Shown: one piece after another, positions 34,538 through 45,387 of the stretch
How the letters are laid out: the number at the start of each line of letters is the position of its first letter
How positions within the stretch are numbered: position 1 is the stretch's first letter
From: Sesamum alatum
Lineage: Eukaryota; Streptophyta; Magnoliopsida; Lamiales; Pedaliaceae
Direction of reading: 5' to 3'
Assembly (NCBI GenBank): GCA_034509735.1
Contig: JACGWO010000004.1
Span: 16,039,395-16,103,394, forward strand
Length of the DNA: 64,000 nucleotides
The notes under the pieces: model-generated
What the model saw: the letters and a program-made list of their open reading frames with translations, nothing else
The model's database searches: none
What the model was told of the DNA's origin: nothing
Program-made: the position numbers and the translations under genes

Positions 34538-35374
34538 TGTTGGGTTTTTACACCCTCCAGTAACACACACCGAAACAGAAAAATATATTCCGATTACAGA
34601 CGGAATGCTACAACCTTTCGAGGTTACAGATATGGGGATACGGGAGTAGGGCAGGAACACACAAAAGAACTAGAAATAGATTAATATAAAACAGATTCAG
34701 CATAATCAGTAAACCGAACTAGTAGAAGGCTCAGATTGCCCAATCCGAGGGGTGGGAGGTGTCCCGGCCACCCAAACGCCAGTGGCCCACCGGTTGCACA
34801 AAGCCCCAAAGCTACACAAGCCAAAACCGACCACAGCACAAAGCACAAGGGACACACCTAAAAGCCACACAGGCTTGTGTCGTCCACTCAGGACCTAAAC
34901 ACACGGCCACTCAGACCTTACCGATCACAAAGGGCCCCAGTGCGAGGAGCACAACCCAACACTAAGCAGAAACAGTTCACAAAGAACGAATAGGAGAGGG
35001 AGAGTAATTTTTGGATCTTTTTTTCTTGACTTAAAAGGGGGGGGGTGGGGGTGGGGGTGAGAAAGCCCTTTTATATGGCTTACAGTTCAAAGCACAATGG
35101 GGGAGAGGGGCGGTGAAGGCCATTTCCGATGGCATGGATTTCTTTGGTGAAGGTGAAAGAACTAAGGAGACAAGAGAGGAGGAAGGAGAAAAGGTGAGAG
35201 ACAGTGAAAGAACATCTCAGCAGATTAGGGTTAGGGCAACAAAAAAGGGGCTGCACAAGTCGGGTCGGGTTCTGGCGGGTAAGGGAGTGGGCTGGGTCAA
35301 TGGATGCGGGCCAAATGGCTTCGGGCTTTGACCTTCCAGGATGGGCCAAAGGGGACATGGGCCACCTTCCAACA
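34538..35374 (-). repeat. 3' LTR of the gag-only element
   Basis: 837 bp, TG...CA ends, shares almost the whole sequence with 37380-38207, including a G-run near 35037-35058 that differs in length between the copies. Confidence 0.9.
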
Positions 35375-35558
35375 TCTCTACCTTGGACCATGGACCCTTT
35401 GGAGGATCTAGTCCTTTTTCAGATTGGGCTAATTCATCATCGCCTTGATACGTCTGGGACACTGAGAAGGTACCTGCAAAACAACAGAACACTCTTGCAA
35501 ATTTTTGGGTTAGTAAAGAAGGAAAAACAGAGAACAAAACATTCTGAAAGCAGTAAAA

Positions 35559-36380
35559 TCAGTAAACATCTACATTGCTATCTTCAATTACAGCATTTGT
35601 TTCTTCTTCACTATCCTGATTCCAATCCCTTTTATCTTTTCTTGATTTTCTACAGTCCTTAATATAATGCCCTTTAATCCCACAATTGTAACACTTTCTT
35701 TCTTTCCTTTTATCATCTTCACTCTCATCATCTTTTGATTTAGACTTAAAATACTTATGTTTGTAACCTGGATTCCTAGTCTTACCCTTCATAAAGTTCA
35801 CTTCCATTTGGTTTCGACAAGTTTTGTTAGCTTTAATATCCATCTCCTTACTCTTTAACCCATTCACAACAATTTCTAGATTGACATGATCTCTACCATA
35901 CTTAATGGAAGCTTTAACATCACTGTATGAATCAGGAATGGCATTTAAAAGCACAATAGGAGAATAATCATCAATATTCCTATCACCTGTTAACTTAATG
36001 TCCTGAACAAGTTTTGTGAACTCATCAAGATTCTCATCAATGTTTTTAGACACATCTAACTTATACCGAAAAAATTTCTCAAGTAGAAAAAGCTTGCTTG
36101 GCAACGAGTTTTCAGTATAAAGCTCTCCCAACTTATCCCACAAATCTTTAGCAGTTTCCTGCTTACCTACCTTCCTAATCACAAAATCTGACAAATTCAA
36201 GATAATGGAAGAATAGGCATACTCATCGGTTTCAATTCGTTTTTCTTCAGAAATATTTTCAGAATATTTGCCATCAATGGCTTTGAAAACCTTTTGTTGA
36301 ATCAAGATAGCTCTCATTTTTTGTTGCCAAATTGAGAAATCAAAATTTCCATCAAACAGATGCATGTTGTAAACAACCAT
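35559..36380 (-). CDS. Intact Gag polyprotein (UBN2-type with CCHC zinc knuckle), 273 aa
   Basis: ATG at 36380 (an upstream GTG extends the frame by one codon), stop at 35559. The N-terminal half matches the copia gag_polypeptide (UBN2) family: FDGNFDFSIWQQKMRAIL, then AKDLWDKLGELY, LPSKLFLLEKFFRYKL, IPDSYSDVKASI. A lysine-rich segment follows, then the zinc knuckle CYNCGIKGHYIKDC near residues 230-243 and an acidic tail. It would package element RNA into virus-like particles. No stop or frameshift, unlike all other retroelement genes in this window. No pol follows before the LTR. Confidence 0.9.
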   Translation of the reverse strand: MVVYNMHLFDGNFDFSIWQQKMRAILIQQKVFKAIDGKYSENISEEKRIETDEYAYSSIILNLSDFVIRKVGKQETAKDLWDKLGELYTENSLPSKLFLLEKFFRYKLDVSKNIDENLDEFTKLVQDIKLTGDRNIDDYSPIVLLNAIPDSYSDVKASIKYGRDHVNLEIVVNGLKSKEMDIKANKTCRNQMEVNFMKGKTRNPGYKHKYFKSKSKDDESEDDKRKERKCYNCGIKGHYIKDCRKSRKDKRDWNQDSEEETNAVIEDSNVDVY

Positions 36381-36383
36381 CAC

Positions 36384-37365
36384 AAAGATGATTTAAAGCC
36401 AACGGATGCAGTTTAAACAAGTAAAGAGAAGTGGAACCTTCTCTACCTTCAACCAGATACCCGACAGCCTCAAGGGCCCGGCCAGGCGAAGGAATAGAGA
36501 AGGGGTTTGGTCGAGGTCGAGAGCAGTATGCACTAAGTGATAATAACAGCAGAATCAACAATTCTTCACCAAAAAGAGCACTCAGGCAGTTTATAACAGC
36601 AGTTTATCAACAAGATATCAGAGTTAAGCACTTAGCAGGATCGCACAAAGCCGATTACCAATAGCACTAAGCAATTAAATAACAGCGGAAACTAATATAT
36701 GTTTTTGCACAAAGCATAAAATAATTTAATCGCAGAATATTGCACAAAGCAGTAGAAATACACTAAGCAATAACAGTAGCACTTAAGCACTTAAATCTAA
36801 TTCAACTAAGAAGAAATATATTAAGAGAGTTTGCACTTAGCAAGTTATACCGCGAAAGGAATACACTAAGTAAAACAATAGCACTAAGCTGAGTTCAGAA
36901 TGTACACTAAGCACACACAACAGAATGCACAAAAGAAAAAATAATACAAAGCGGAAGAGACTGAATTTTGCACTTTTGCACTAGCACTAGAAAGACACAA
37001 ACAGTAGCAACTTGTTTAGCACTAAAACCAAACTTTTCAAAGAAAATTTGAGCACTAAGTTTCAGAGAAATTTTAGCACTCAGTCTGTTTAAAAATAAAA
37101 TATTCAGCAATAAAACACAACAAAAGATGCACGCAACAGTTTATTGGTACTAAGCAGTTTTATGCAGAAGAGATTCAGCAACGGACAGATTTTAACATGA
37201 GCAGATTTTAACACCAAGCAGTACGCAGCAGGATATCAGCCGAAATACTAGCATAAAGCAGACTATGAACTTAAGCTATCAGAACACACTGTAAGCAGTA
37301 AAATACAAAAAAAAAAAGGATCGGATGCCTCTTACCAAACCTCCGACGGCCAGCGAGAGCACAGA
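36384..37365 (-). other. Untranslated leader of the gag-only element
   Basis: About 980 bp between primer-binding site and gag, dominated by degenerate repeats of gcactaagca/cagcagt-type text ('cactaagca' occurs many times between 36525 and 37280). Likely holds the packaging signal. Confidence 0.55.
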
Positions 37366-37378
37366 GGCTCTGATACCA
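37366..37378 (-). other. Primer-binding site (tRNA-Met) of the gag-only element
   Basis: Minus-strand tggtatcagagcc, a perfect match to the usual Ty1/copia site, one base from the LTR. Confidence 0.9.
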
Positions 37379-37379
37379 C

Positions 37380-38207
37380 TGTTGGGTTTTTACACCCTCC
37401 AGTGACACACACCGAAACAGAAAAATATATTCCGATTACAGACGGAATGCTATAACCTTTCGAGGTTACAGATATGGGGATACGGGAGTAGGGCAGGAAC
37501 ACACAAAAGAATTAGAAACAAATTAATCTAAACAAATTCAGCATAATCAGTAAAACGAACTAGCAGAAGGCTTAGATTACCCAATCCGATGGGTGGGAGG
37601 TGTCCCGGCTACCCAAACGCCGGTGGCCCACCGGTTGCACAAAGCCCCAAAGCTACACAAGCCAAAACCGACCACAACACAAAGCACCAGGGACACACCC
37701 AAAAGCCACACAGGCTTGTGCCGTCTACTCAGGACCTAAACACACGGCCACTCAGACCTTACCGACCACAAAGGGCCCCGGTGCGAGGAGCACAACCCAG
37801 CACTAAGCAGAAACAATTCACAAAGAACGAATAGGAGAGGGAGAGTAATTTTTGGATCTTTTTTTCTTGACTTAAAGGGGGGGGGGGTGTGAGAAAGCCC
37901 TTTTATATGGCTTACAGTTCAAAGCACAATGGGGGAGAGGGGTGGTGAAGGCCATTTCCGATGGCATGGATTTCTTCGGTGAAGGTGAAAGAACCAAGGA
38001 GACAAGAGAGGAGGAAGGAGAAAAGGTGAGAGACAGTAAAAGAACATCTCAGCAGATTAGGGTTAGGGCAACAAAAAAGGGGCTGCACAAGTCGGGTCGG
38101 GTTCTGGGCGGGTAAGGGAGTGGGCTGGGTCAATGGATGCGGGCCAAATGGCTTTGGGCTTTGGCCTTTCAGGATGGGCCAAAGGGGACATGGGCCACCT
38201 TCCAACA
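37380..38207 (-). repeat. 5' LTR of the gag-only element
   Basis: 828 bp, TG...CA ends. The primer-binding site abuts it at 37366-37378. Confidence 0.9.
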
Positions 38208-39760
38208 ACCAGCTTGTAATTAAACAACATCCTCTCAGATTGTCGCCATCTCTGTTGCACGTCCTGAAATTTCCCCTCCATAACTTGTTTACAACGTATG
38301 TTCCACAGAGTCCAGCACAACATGACAAAACTTTCCTGCACCTCTGGACCTACTTGCGTTAAGACTTAAGACCAAACATACCCACGCCCGAGTGCTTCCC
38401 TGCCAACGTGAACTCAACTCTGAAGGAATGTGAGACAGCGCCCGTAGCAACCTCGCCTCTTGACAGTCTAGCAGTATATGTTTCAAAGTCTTAACATCTG
38501 CACCACAGGCCGAGCATCCTGGATCAATCTCCCTATTTCTCCGAGCCAAGTTATCCAGCGTTGGCACAACATTAGTACAGATCCTCCACATCAAAACCAG
38601 AACTCTCGGAGGCACTCTGATCTGCCACAAAGTTGTCCACAACCTCTCCAACTGTAGTGGGGTCCCTGACGTCGAGGCCCTCCGCCGATCCTCCATGACA
38701 ACATGTTTATAGGCACTCTTCACTGCGAATCACCCCTCCTTATGAAATCTCCAACACCACTCTCCTGCGCTTATTGCCTCCCCCACCCAACCCCACAGCC
38801 CCTTCCCTGAACAACCCCCTAGCCTCAAGGATACTTCTCCATGTCCACGATGGTCTACGACCAAGTGATGCACCCCAAAAACTCCCTTGGTTAAAATATT
38901 TTACCTTAAGGACCTTACTTAGTAAAGAATCCAGTCTCATAATCAACCTCCAGCCTTGTTTGTTGATAGCAACACATTAAACTCTCTTAAAGATCGAAAT
39001 CCCAACACAACTTAGCCCATGGTACGCAATGCACTCGACACTCCCCCTAGTTATGCTACCAAAAATCCACCATCCCTGACTTCCAAGCTATGTAACAAGT
39101 AATCTGGAAGATGAAAATATGACATAGCATAAGTAGGGATTGCCTGCAAAACAACCTTGATCAACACTCCTTTACCAGCTCGAGATAAAAGCTTAGAACC
39201 CCATCCATTCACCCTATCCCACATACGGTATTTAAGATATCTAGATAACGCCCCCCGAGACCAACCCCCACCCGTAGGCAATCCTAATACTTATCATGAT
39301 TAGCCACCAACCGGACCCCCAACACACCAGCAATAACCCTTCTCCGCTCATCCCTACTTCGACCACTTACCACCATGCTAGAATTATGTTGATTGCTTAC
39401 TTGGCCCGATGCACTCGCATACATCCCAAAATCCTCTTAATCTCCATCAACTGCCCCTACTTAGCTGCACAGAACACCAATATGTCATCAACAAACAACA
39501 AATGAGACACTGGTGGTGCCTGTGAAGCTATCAACACCCCTATCAACCTTCCTCCGCTCTCAGCTTCTTGGTTAAACAAGAGAACGCTCCACCAAGCAAG
39601 TGAGGAGAAAGAGGGTCTCCCTTACGAATCCTTCGCTCCCGACAAAAATAACCAAAAGGTTCACCATTCAACGTTAATGAGTAGGAAACTGTAGTGACTA
39701 GCAACATTATCAAATAAACGAATCTATGATGGAACCCTAATCTAAGAGTATACATTAAAA
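38208..39760 (-). pseudogene. LINE polyprotein fragment (RT C-terminal part and zf-RVT), 5'-truncated
   Basis: Minus-strand segments in order: reverse transcriptase motifs (KGDPLSPHLLGGAF near 39590-39630; LLFVDDILVF around 39485-39515); thumb/connection (SRAGKGVLIKVVLQAIPTYAMSYF at 39100-39180; KVLKVKYFNQGSFW near 38870-38915; SWTWRSILEAR near 38820-38855); the zf-RVT region at 38289-38723 (LWQIRVPPRVLVLMWRI, CSACGADVKTLKHILLDC). Stops and frameshifts split it. It stops at the gag-only element's insertion site and resumes at 34537. The 5' end, with endonuclease, is missing. Confidence 0.8.
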
Positions 39761-41341
39761 GTATGAATTCATACTATAACACATGGAATTCTGCTATAAT
39801 TCTTCACCAAAATCTTTCGTCAAAGTAGGAGAGAATTGCGACTTGCAACAAACAAAAATTCTTTTCCAATTCTTAATCTTAATGCGGGTGTAAAATCATC
39901 ATTTAACTATAAAATTTGACTAATACCATCAATTAAATGCAGGATTGTTTATTTATCACAAGAAATAGTCAGTTTAAGTAAATTGCTCACTGTTGATCCG
40001 AGTTTTATTTATCATACATTTAAAATCGTTTTATCCTACCACCTATTTAGTACATATGTGAAGTAAATTAGTCCTCAATGGATACAACTTTTACTTGGAT
40101 CTGAGCACCTCATGAGAGTTTTTCTTGTCATTGAGACATTGTGTCTCAAGACTCAGATCAGTAATGTTTTCCCTCATTAACTTTATATTAAGGCAATGCT
40201 GTAGCTGGTTTGAGTTGACCTGGTCATGCATTTCATGTATACATGTAGAATGTACCTAATCTATCATATGCACTTCATATCCTGATCCTCAATCATTCAC
40301 TTCATCGATCCCATCAAATCCGCTTAGGCGAGAAAAAGGCTGTTACACAGATAAAACCCCTACAATCCAACATAATATGCCAATAAGCCTGCACGATATC
40401 ACTCGCGACACAGCACATCAAGGAAAGTTTTCAGGTTTAGAAGATTTTGAAACAGGAACACATATCAAAATTAGAGTGTGGGGAGTAATGATGCCCCCTT
40501 TATTATTTTCCCTAAGCTTAAGGCAACAAAGTGGGCCCTGTCTGTCGGCTCAACGGGCCCATATTGTGCTGCCCCAACAACGAAAGGGTCAAGCTTAATT
40601 TATCAAAATCAGGCTAACATGACAGGACTTTAAAATAAGGCCCAATCAACATGCTCACATATTGGACAGGGGGATGGCATGCCATCCAGATTCTACACGT
40701 CAAGGACTATATCAGCCTAAAACATCTCCAACTAACTCTTTCTATATCATCGGGACTAGCTAGACCAAGCAACTAGTAACACCTTCCCTATTTCTTGGGT
40801 GGACTAGGCAATATTGGTTTAAACGGTCTTAATTTTTTAAAGATAAGTCAAAATTTGGTGTGGATACACCCGTTTGTTAGCTAACTTCTAGAGATTTCTG
40901 GTGATATGCAACTTGTCTTAACTAACTCATGAATCTCGCTCTAACTACCTCTATAATAGAGATCATATTGCTCTTAAAGAGGTAATTTTAATCATATACA
41001 TTCAACACACTTTACACTCTCGTAAACAACAAGTCTATGAGTTTCTAGCTATTTTCCACACCCCACAAGCTTATTTTAGCTTTAGTTTTGCAACCAGGCA
41101 CCTTATATTATTTATTTAATTATTATCTCATATTTTTACTAATTTTTAAGTCACGTTCATTTACTAATATAAGCATCGGAGTCCTAACTTCTTTTTTTGC
41201 AGGTTATTTCCCCTTTGATTTTAAGACTTGCAAGAAGTCCCTTCGAACATTGTGGTGCTACTGAACTTCGATATGCATCAACGAGTATAATCCAAGAGAA
41301 TGTTCAACCAATATTATATTGGTCCTCGATCACAGATGATA
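39761..41341. other. Unassigned intergenic region
   Basis: No gene or TE terminus could be supported. The short frame at 40377-40598 is not convincing. Composition is ordinary for this window. Confidence 0.4.
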
Positions 41342-41350
41342 AATTTCATA

Positions 41351-41513
41351 GGCTAAATTACCTTTTTAGTCCCATAAAGAAGGGACTTTTCCTTTTTCGT
41401 CCCACGCTTTACGTGATTTCCAAATTGGTCCCAATTTTAATAAAAAAGTGGCCACGTTAGTCCCGACCCCTAATTTTCCATCTATACTTAACGATTGACC
41501 AGTCAACCGTTAA
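41351..41513 (+). repeat. Left 163-bp terminal inverted repeat of the GRF-carrying element
   Basis: Pairs with 42346-42507. The inner end contains ttgaccagtcaaccg, itself a small palindrome. Confidence 0.92.
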
Positions 41514-41684
41514 GTTGTTACTGTTGGCACAGTAACATCAGTTTTGGAGGCAAATTTTGGCGCCAAAATAATTCTCCTCCTATAATTAGCAGCTGTTGCA
41601 GGTTAAAAAACACAATTTTCACTCTCTTCCTTAAAATTTTAATTCTCTTGCTGAAAAATTCTTCTTCTTCTTCACAAAGAAATA

Positions 41685-42044
41685 ATGTCTGAAAGGAGCA
41701 CCATAAATTGCTTTTGTGGAGAGGTTACTAAGCTACGTACGTCATGGACAAATGCAAATCCCGAAAGACGTTTCCACTCGTATGCAAAGAGAAATGGTGG
41801 TTGTGGCTTTTTTGCTTGGGAAGACAATCCTTTGTGCACAAGGGCACGCATTATTATTCCCGGATTGCTGCGTCGCCTAAATAAGATGGAGGAAGAAAAT
41901 GCGAAGCTTCGTCGAAAAATTAAAATTTTGTACTCTCTTTTATTTTTTGTTTGGTTATCATGTTATGGAATTTGGGAAAATAAGTTATTATCCTATTTCC
42001 ATGGTTTCTGTATGTATATCAAACAACAAACTTTAGTTGTTTGA
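41685..42044 (+). CDS. GRF-type zinc-finger protein with coiled coil and C-terminal membrane segment, 119 aa
   Basis: ATG at 41685 in aataATGtct, stop TGA at 42042. Residues 10-51 form a GRF zinc finger: CFCG, LRTSWTNANPERRFHSYA, then CGFFAWED and a final C. Residues 65-80 (LNKMEEENAKLRRKIK) look like a short coiled coil, and 82-100 (LYSLLFFVWLSCYGIW) like a membrane-spanning helix. Plants have many small proteins of this layout, with unknown role. GRF fingers in other proteins bind single-stranded nucleic acid. The frame is intact and lies wholly between the TIRs of a Mutator-like element. It could be the element's own accessory gene or a captured host gene. Confidence 0.8.
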   Translation: MSERSTINCFCGEVTKLRTSWTNANPERRFHSYAKRNGGCGFFAWEDNPLCTRARIIIPGLLRRLNKMEEENAKLRRKIKILYSLLFFVWLSCYGIWENKLLSYFHGFCMYIKQQTLVV

Positions 42045-42303
42045 ATATGGCATTGTTGGTAAGCAAATGCCGATTTTGTACCTGATATTATCAATATAAT
42101 GCAAAATTGTATTAAGCCACTGTGCATGAGATAAAGTAAATGTAGACAACATTTAAAAAAAGCAATTGAAATTGTATTAAGCCATTGCCAATACACAAAA
42201 TGTAACAGTATTCTTCTCAATATTTCAATAGATAATGCTCAAAGCACACAAAACACAAAAAAACCAGTGTCGGGACTCCAAATTAACGGGGTTGGAATGT
42301 AAC

Positions 42304-42334
42304 AATCACACACGTGAGTTTCACGTGTGTGATT
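42304..42334. other. Perfect 14-bp stem hairpin with two CACGTG cores
   Basis: aatcacacacgtga, loop gtt, then the exact complement. Each arm contains the G-box core CACGTG. It lies between the GRF gene and the right TIR. Confidence 0.85.
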
Positions 42335-42345
42335 TTGACTCCAAA

Positions 42346-42507
42346 TTAACGGTTGACTGGTCAACCGTTAAGTATAGACGGAAAATTAGGGGTCGGGACT
42401 AACGTGGCCACTTTTTATTAAAATTGGGACCAATTTGGAAATCACGTAAAGCGTGGGACGAAAAAGGAAAAGTCCCTTCTTTATGGGACTAAAAAGGTAA
42501 TTTAGCC
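42346..42507 (-). repeat. Right 162-bp terminal inverted repeat of the GRF-carrying element
   Basis: One base shorter than the left arm in an A-run. Ends ggtaatttagcc, followed by the 9-bp duplication. Confidence 0.92.
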
Positions 42508-42516
42508 AATTTCATA

Positions 42517-43029
42517 TACAAGCATTTCGATTTAAAACCTATATATTAGGATAACCATAATAAACTTCTAATTTTTTCTATTGTAATTGATTCTACTCAA
42601 ACATCCAAAATAAAACCTATTATCTTATTAACCAAAATTAATAGTATTTCATATTAATTCAATAATAGCATGTGTATAGGTGAAAAAAACTTAAACCTTG
42701 ATCAAATAATTAAGATAATTGCAAATACTCAACCTAGTTTTCCTGCTCCTACAAATTAATTGTACAAAACACATAATCAATCTACTTGCAACATGCCCAA
42801 TTATTCATGAATATTACGAATCGTAAACATTATGAATATGAGTAGATTAATTATCTATACCTTATTATTTAAAGAGCACCTCTTTGCTGTCTTAATTTTT
42901 TTGATCTGTTATTTTTTATTTTTTAAATTATTTTAACATTTTTTGTTTTCTCTCAACCTCCATTCTCTCTCTCTCTCTCTCTCTCTCTCGCTCTCTCTCA
43001 ACTTTCATAATCTTTTTTTTACCGATGAT
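42517..43029. other. AT-rich spacer with a (ct)n microsatellite
   Basis: No gene. A (tc)n tract runs at about 42963-42999. Ordinary AT-rich sequence otherwise. Confidence 0.5.
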
Positions 43030-43237
43030 CCCTTGCCTGGTGGTGAGGTTGAGGTCTCACAACCAAGAGATCGTGGCTTCGAGTATTACGAATGTAGGGT
43101 GTTGTCTAGTTTATCCATTTGTATGATTTATTTGGTTGCTTTAATGTTGGTTTTGGTAGATCTAGAGATGTTGTTATATTGTGGACTAAATATTGAAATA
43201 GCACTTGGTTGCTGTAGAAACATTGCTGTATTTTAAA
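43030..43237 (+). mobile_element. Possible tRNA-derived SINE
   Basis: 'ggtctcacaaccaagaga' followed by tcgtggcttcgag resembles the tRNA-like head of many plant SINEs, with a B-box-like ggcttcgagta. The body ends in a T-rich tail near 43230. The A box is poor and no target duplication was found. Confidence 0.4.
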
Positions 43238-44625
43238 TTAATAGTTTATCGCTCATTATAAAAAGAAAAAAACTTCCGCATCTTTTTTTCTTCCCCACTT
43301 TTCTCTCAATGACTTCCCACAATTTTCATTATTTAACTAAAATATATATTTGAAAAATTAACAATTATATTATTAAGTTTTAAACTAATTAATTCACACA
43401 CATTTTGGGTGTGCCACACACACTGCTATTGAACGACTTGTCCATCGTCTCTATCAATATTGTGCTTAATGGTTGGAACATATGGATATGCAAATACTAT
43501 ATATGTTTTTAAATCCTGAGCAATAAGATTCAATCTCAATTATAGTTAACATATAATGCTCAATATGGATTTCCATGTAAACCTCGACAATCAAAAAAAT
43601 TTTCAACTTGGCCTTGTTTTATTATCTTCAATCTAAAAGAGCATAATGTCTATATTTTCACTGCATAATATTGTTATTTTTATTGCAATCAACCAGTAAA
43701 ATTTGTGCCTCACAATAAATATAAATATAACAAAAGCAAAACAAATAAAGAAGATAATATGCATCCTTCCCTCTATTTTTTGATGTATACTAAACTCTAT
43801 TTTGACCTAAAATCTCAGTGAGAAAAGAATTGAGAAATTTGAAGTTCAAAAAGTTGTATTATGAAAGTACTACAATTTTATCCAACAATCATTAAAATGC
43901 ATGTAATCACATTATATTAGAGAGATTATAATGTCAAAGTTTGGTGTAAATTTTTCTTATTCGATTTTTATTTCTTTAAATATTTCATGAAAAATCCTTT
44001 GCTCCCAAGTGAATTTTAGCAATGAAAGATTCCATCTTGGAAACTCAACTTTGAATACTCTCTCTATTCTTATCTGCGCAAGCAGAAAAATTGAACAATA
44101 ATAATATTATTTTACATATGGTTCGTAAAAGACAAAATATTAATCACTATATTGATATTATCCATTTAAGGGGTATAGTAAAAACAAATACGACTCGTCC
44201 CTTCAGATATTTTAATCGCATAATCTACAAGTTGTAGCTCATATATAATAAAAAAGTAAATAATATAAAAAATATTATATAGAAAGATACAAAAGAAATA
44301 GAGTTTTTATGCGCATCTAATTATTTATTCCTTTAAACAAATATAAAGTTGTTTCTTCTTTTAAATTGCAAATGAATATTTTAAATGTTTATAAGCATTT
44401 TTTCGGGGACCACAAGAACATATTATTATATAGAGATACATAAAAATCCAATAAAAAAGAATTATTATAAACCAAGTATAAATGTCTAACAAGCATATAT
44501 TTATGTATGGGCATATATTTGTCTATGCAGTGGATCAAAACACAAATTAATTAAACATAATCTAAGAATGGGAAAGAACAAAAACAAAATGTATTGATGA
44601 AAGTTAAAGGAAGCATACGTACTTT
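43238..44625. other. Unassigned AT-rich intergenic region
   Basis: No gene, RNA or TE terminus supported. Confidence 0.4.
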
Positions 44626-44660
44626 GGTTAAATTCATTTTACCCCCTTGAACTATCCAAA

Positions 44661-44884
44661 TGAAAGAATGGGGCAAAAATGAATCGTGTCTTCATTCCAT
44701 AGAATGTAAGGTATATATACATGTACACTTTTCATGATTCAAAGAGTGAATCTTGCCTATCCCATGATTCTAGCATAAATTATATACACATCTAATCAAA
44801 TCATATATACACACCTAATAGAACAATATACACTACACACATAAAAATATATATTCTTAATATAAAATATATCCTTGCCTAATA
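44661..44884 (-). repeat. 3' LTR of the copia element
   Basis: 224 bp, near-identical to 48802-49022. Confidence 0.92.
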
Positions 44885-44900
44885 CTCCCCCTCAAGTTGG
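44885..44900 (-). other. Polypurine tract of the copia element
   Basis: Minus-strand ttgagggggag next to the 3' LTR, the usual plus-strand primer. Confidence 0.85.
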
Positions 44901-45384
44901 TGCGTGTAGGTTACGAATGCCCAACTTGCGAAGAAAATAATAGAACTGTTGTCTACCAAGACCCTTGGTCAGAATGTCGGCGAGCTGTTCAGTAGTACGG
45001 ACATATGAGGTTGCAACATCCCCACATTGTATCTCATTCCGGATGAAGGGACAATCCACTTCAATGTGTTTAGTCCGCTCGTGGAACACAGGATTGGCTG
45101 CTATATGCATGGCGGCTTGATTGTCATAATACAAAACGTATAGGTTCGCTGTGTGCCACACCCAACGAGAATAGGAGTCCTTTTAACCATTTCAATTCAC
45201 AGACCGTAGTGGCTATGGAACGATATTCTGCCTCTACCGATGAACGAGATACAGTATGTTGTTTCTTTGTCTTCCACGATATAGGCGAGCGACCCAATAG
45301 AATGAAATATCCCGTCAAGGATCGCCGTGTCAAAGGGCAACTAGCCCAATCTGAGTCACAATAGGCAAACAGACGCAGATCACT
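44892..45384 (-). pseudogene. Copia RNase H domain, frameshifted
   Basis: Two overlapping frames: 45124-45384 ([30 protein letters not shown]) and 44892-45161 ([36 protein letters not shown]). Together they give a complete copia RNase H with one shift near 45155. The first Asp (CDSDWA), the Glu (EAEY) and the DNQ residues are present. Confidence 0.9.
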
Positions 45385-45387
45385 ATC

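Larger units (their letters stand above)
34538..38207 (-). mobile_element. Gag-only LTR retrotransposon (TR-GAG type, copia-like)
   Basis: Two near-identical LTRs (34538-35374 and 37380-38207) flank a 2-kb interior holding a gag gene, no protease, integrase or reverse transcriptase. Minus-strand orientation: the primer-binding site lies beside the right-hand LTR. Flanking pentamers are acctg on the left and accag on the right, a target duplication with one difference. The element is inserted in a LINE. An intact gag with no pol suggests it depends on polymerase from a related full-length element. Confidence 0.85.
41351..42507 (+). mobile_element. Mutator-like element (1157 bp, 163-bp TIRs) carrying a GRF zinc-finger gene
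   Basis: Left arm 41351-41513 and right arm 42346-42507 are inverted repeats that differ by only about three positions. They start ggctaaattacctttttagt. A perfect 9-bp direct repeat aatttcata flanks the element (41342-41350, 42508-42516), which fits Mutator superfamily insertion. There is no transposase; instead a single intact ORF for a GRF-finger protein sits between the arms. The near-identity of the arms indicates a young insertion. Confidence 0.9.

Noticed and set aside
34759..34965. ORFs in the LTRs of the gag-only element, repeated near 37600
   Set aside because: Present in both LTRs only because the LTRs are duplicates; antisense to the element and with no domain.
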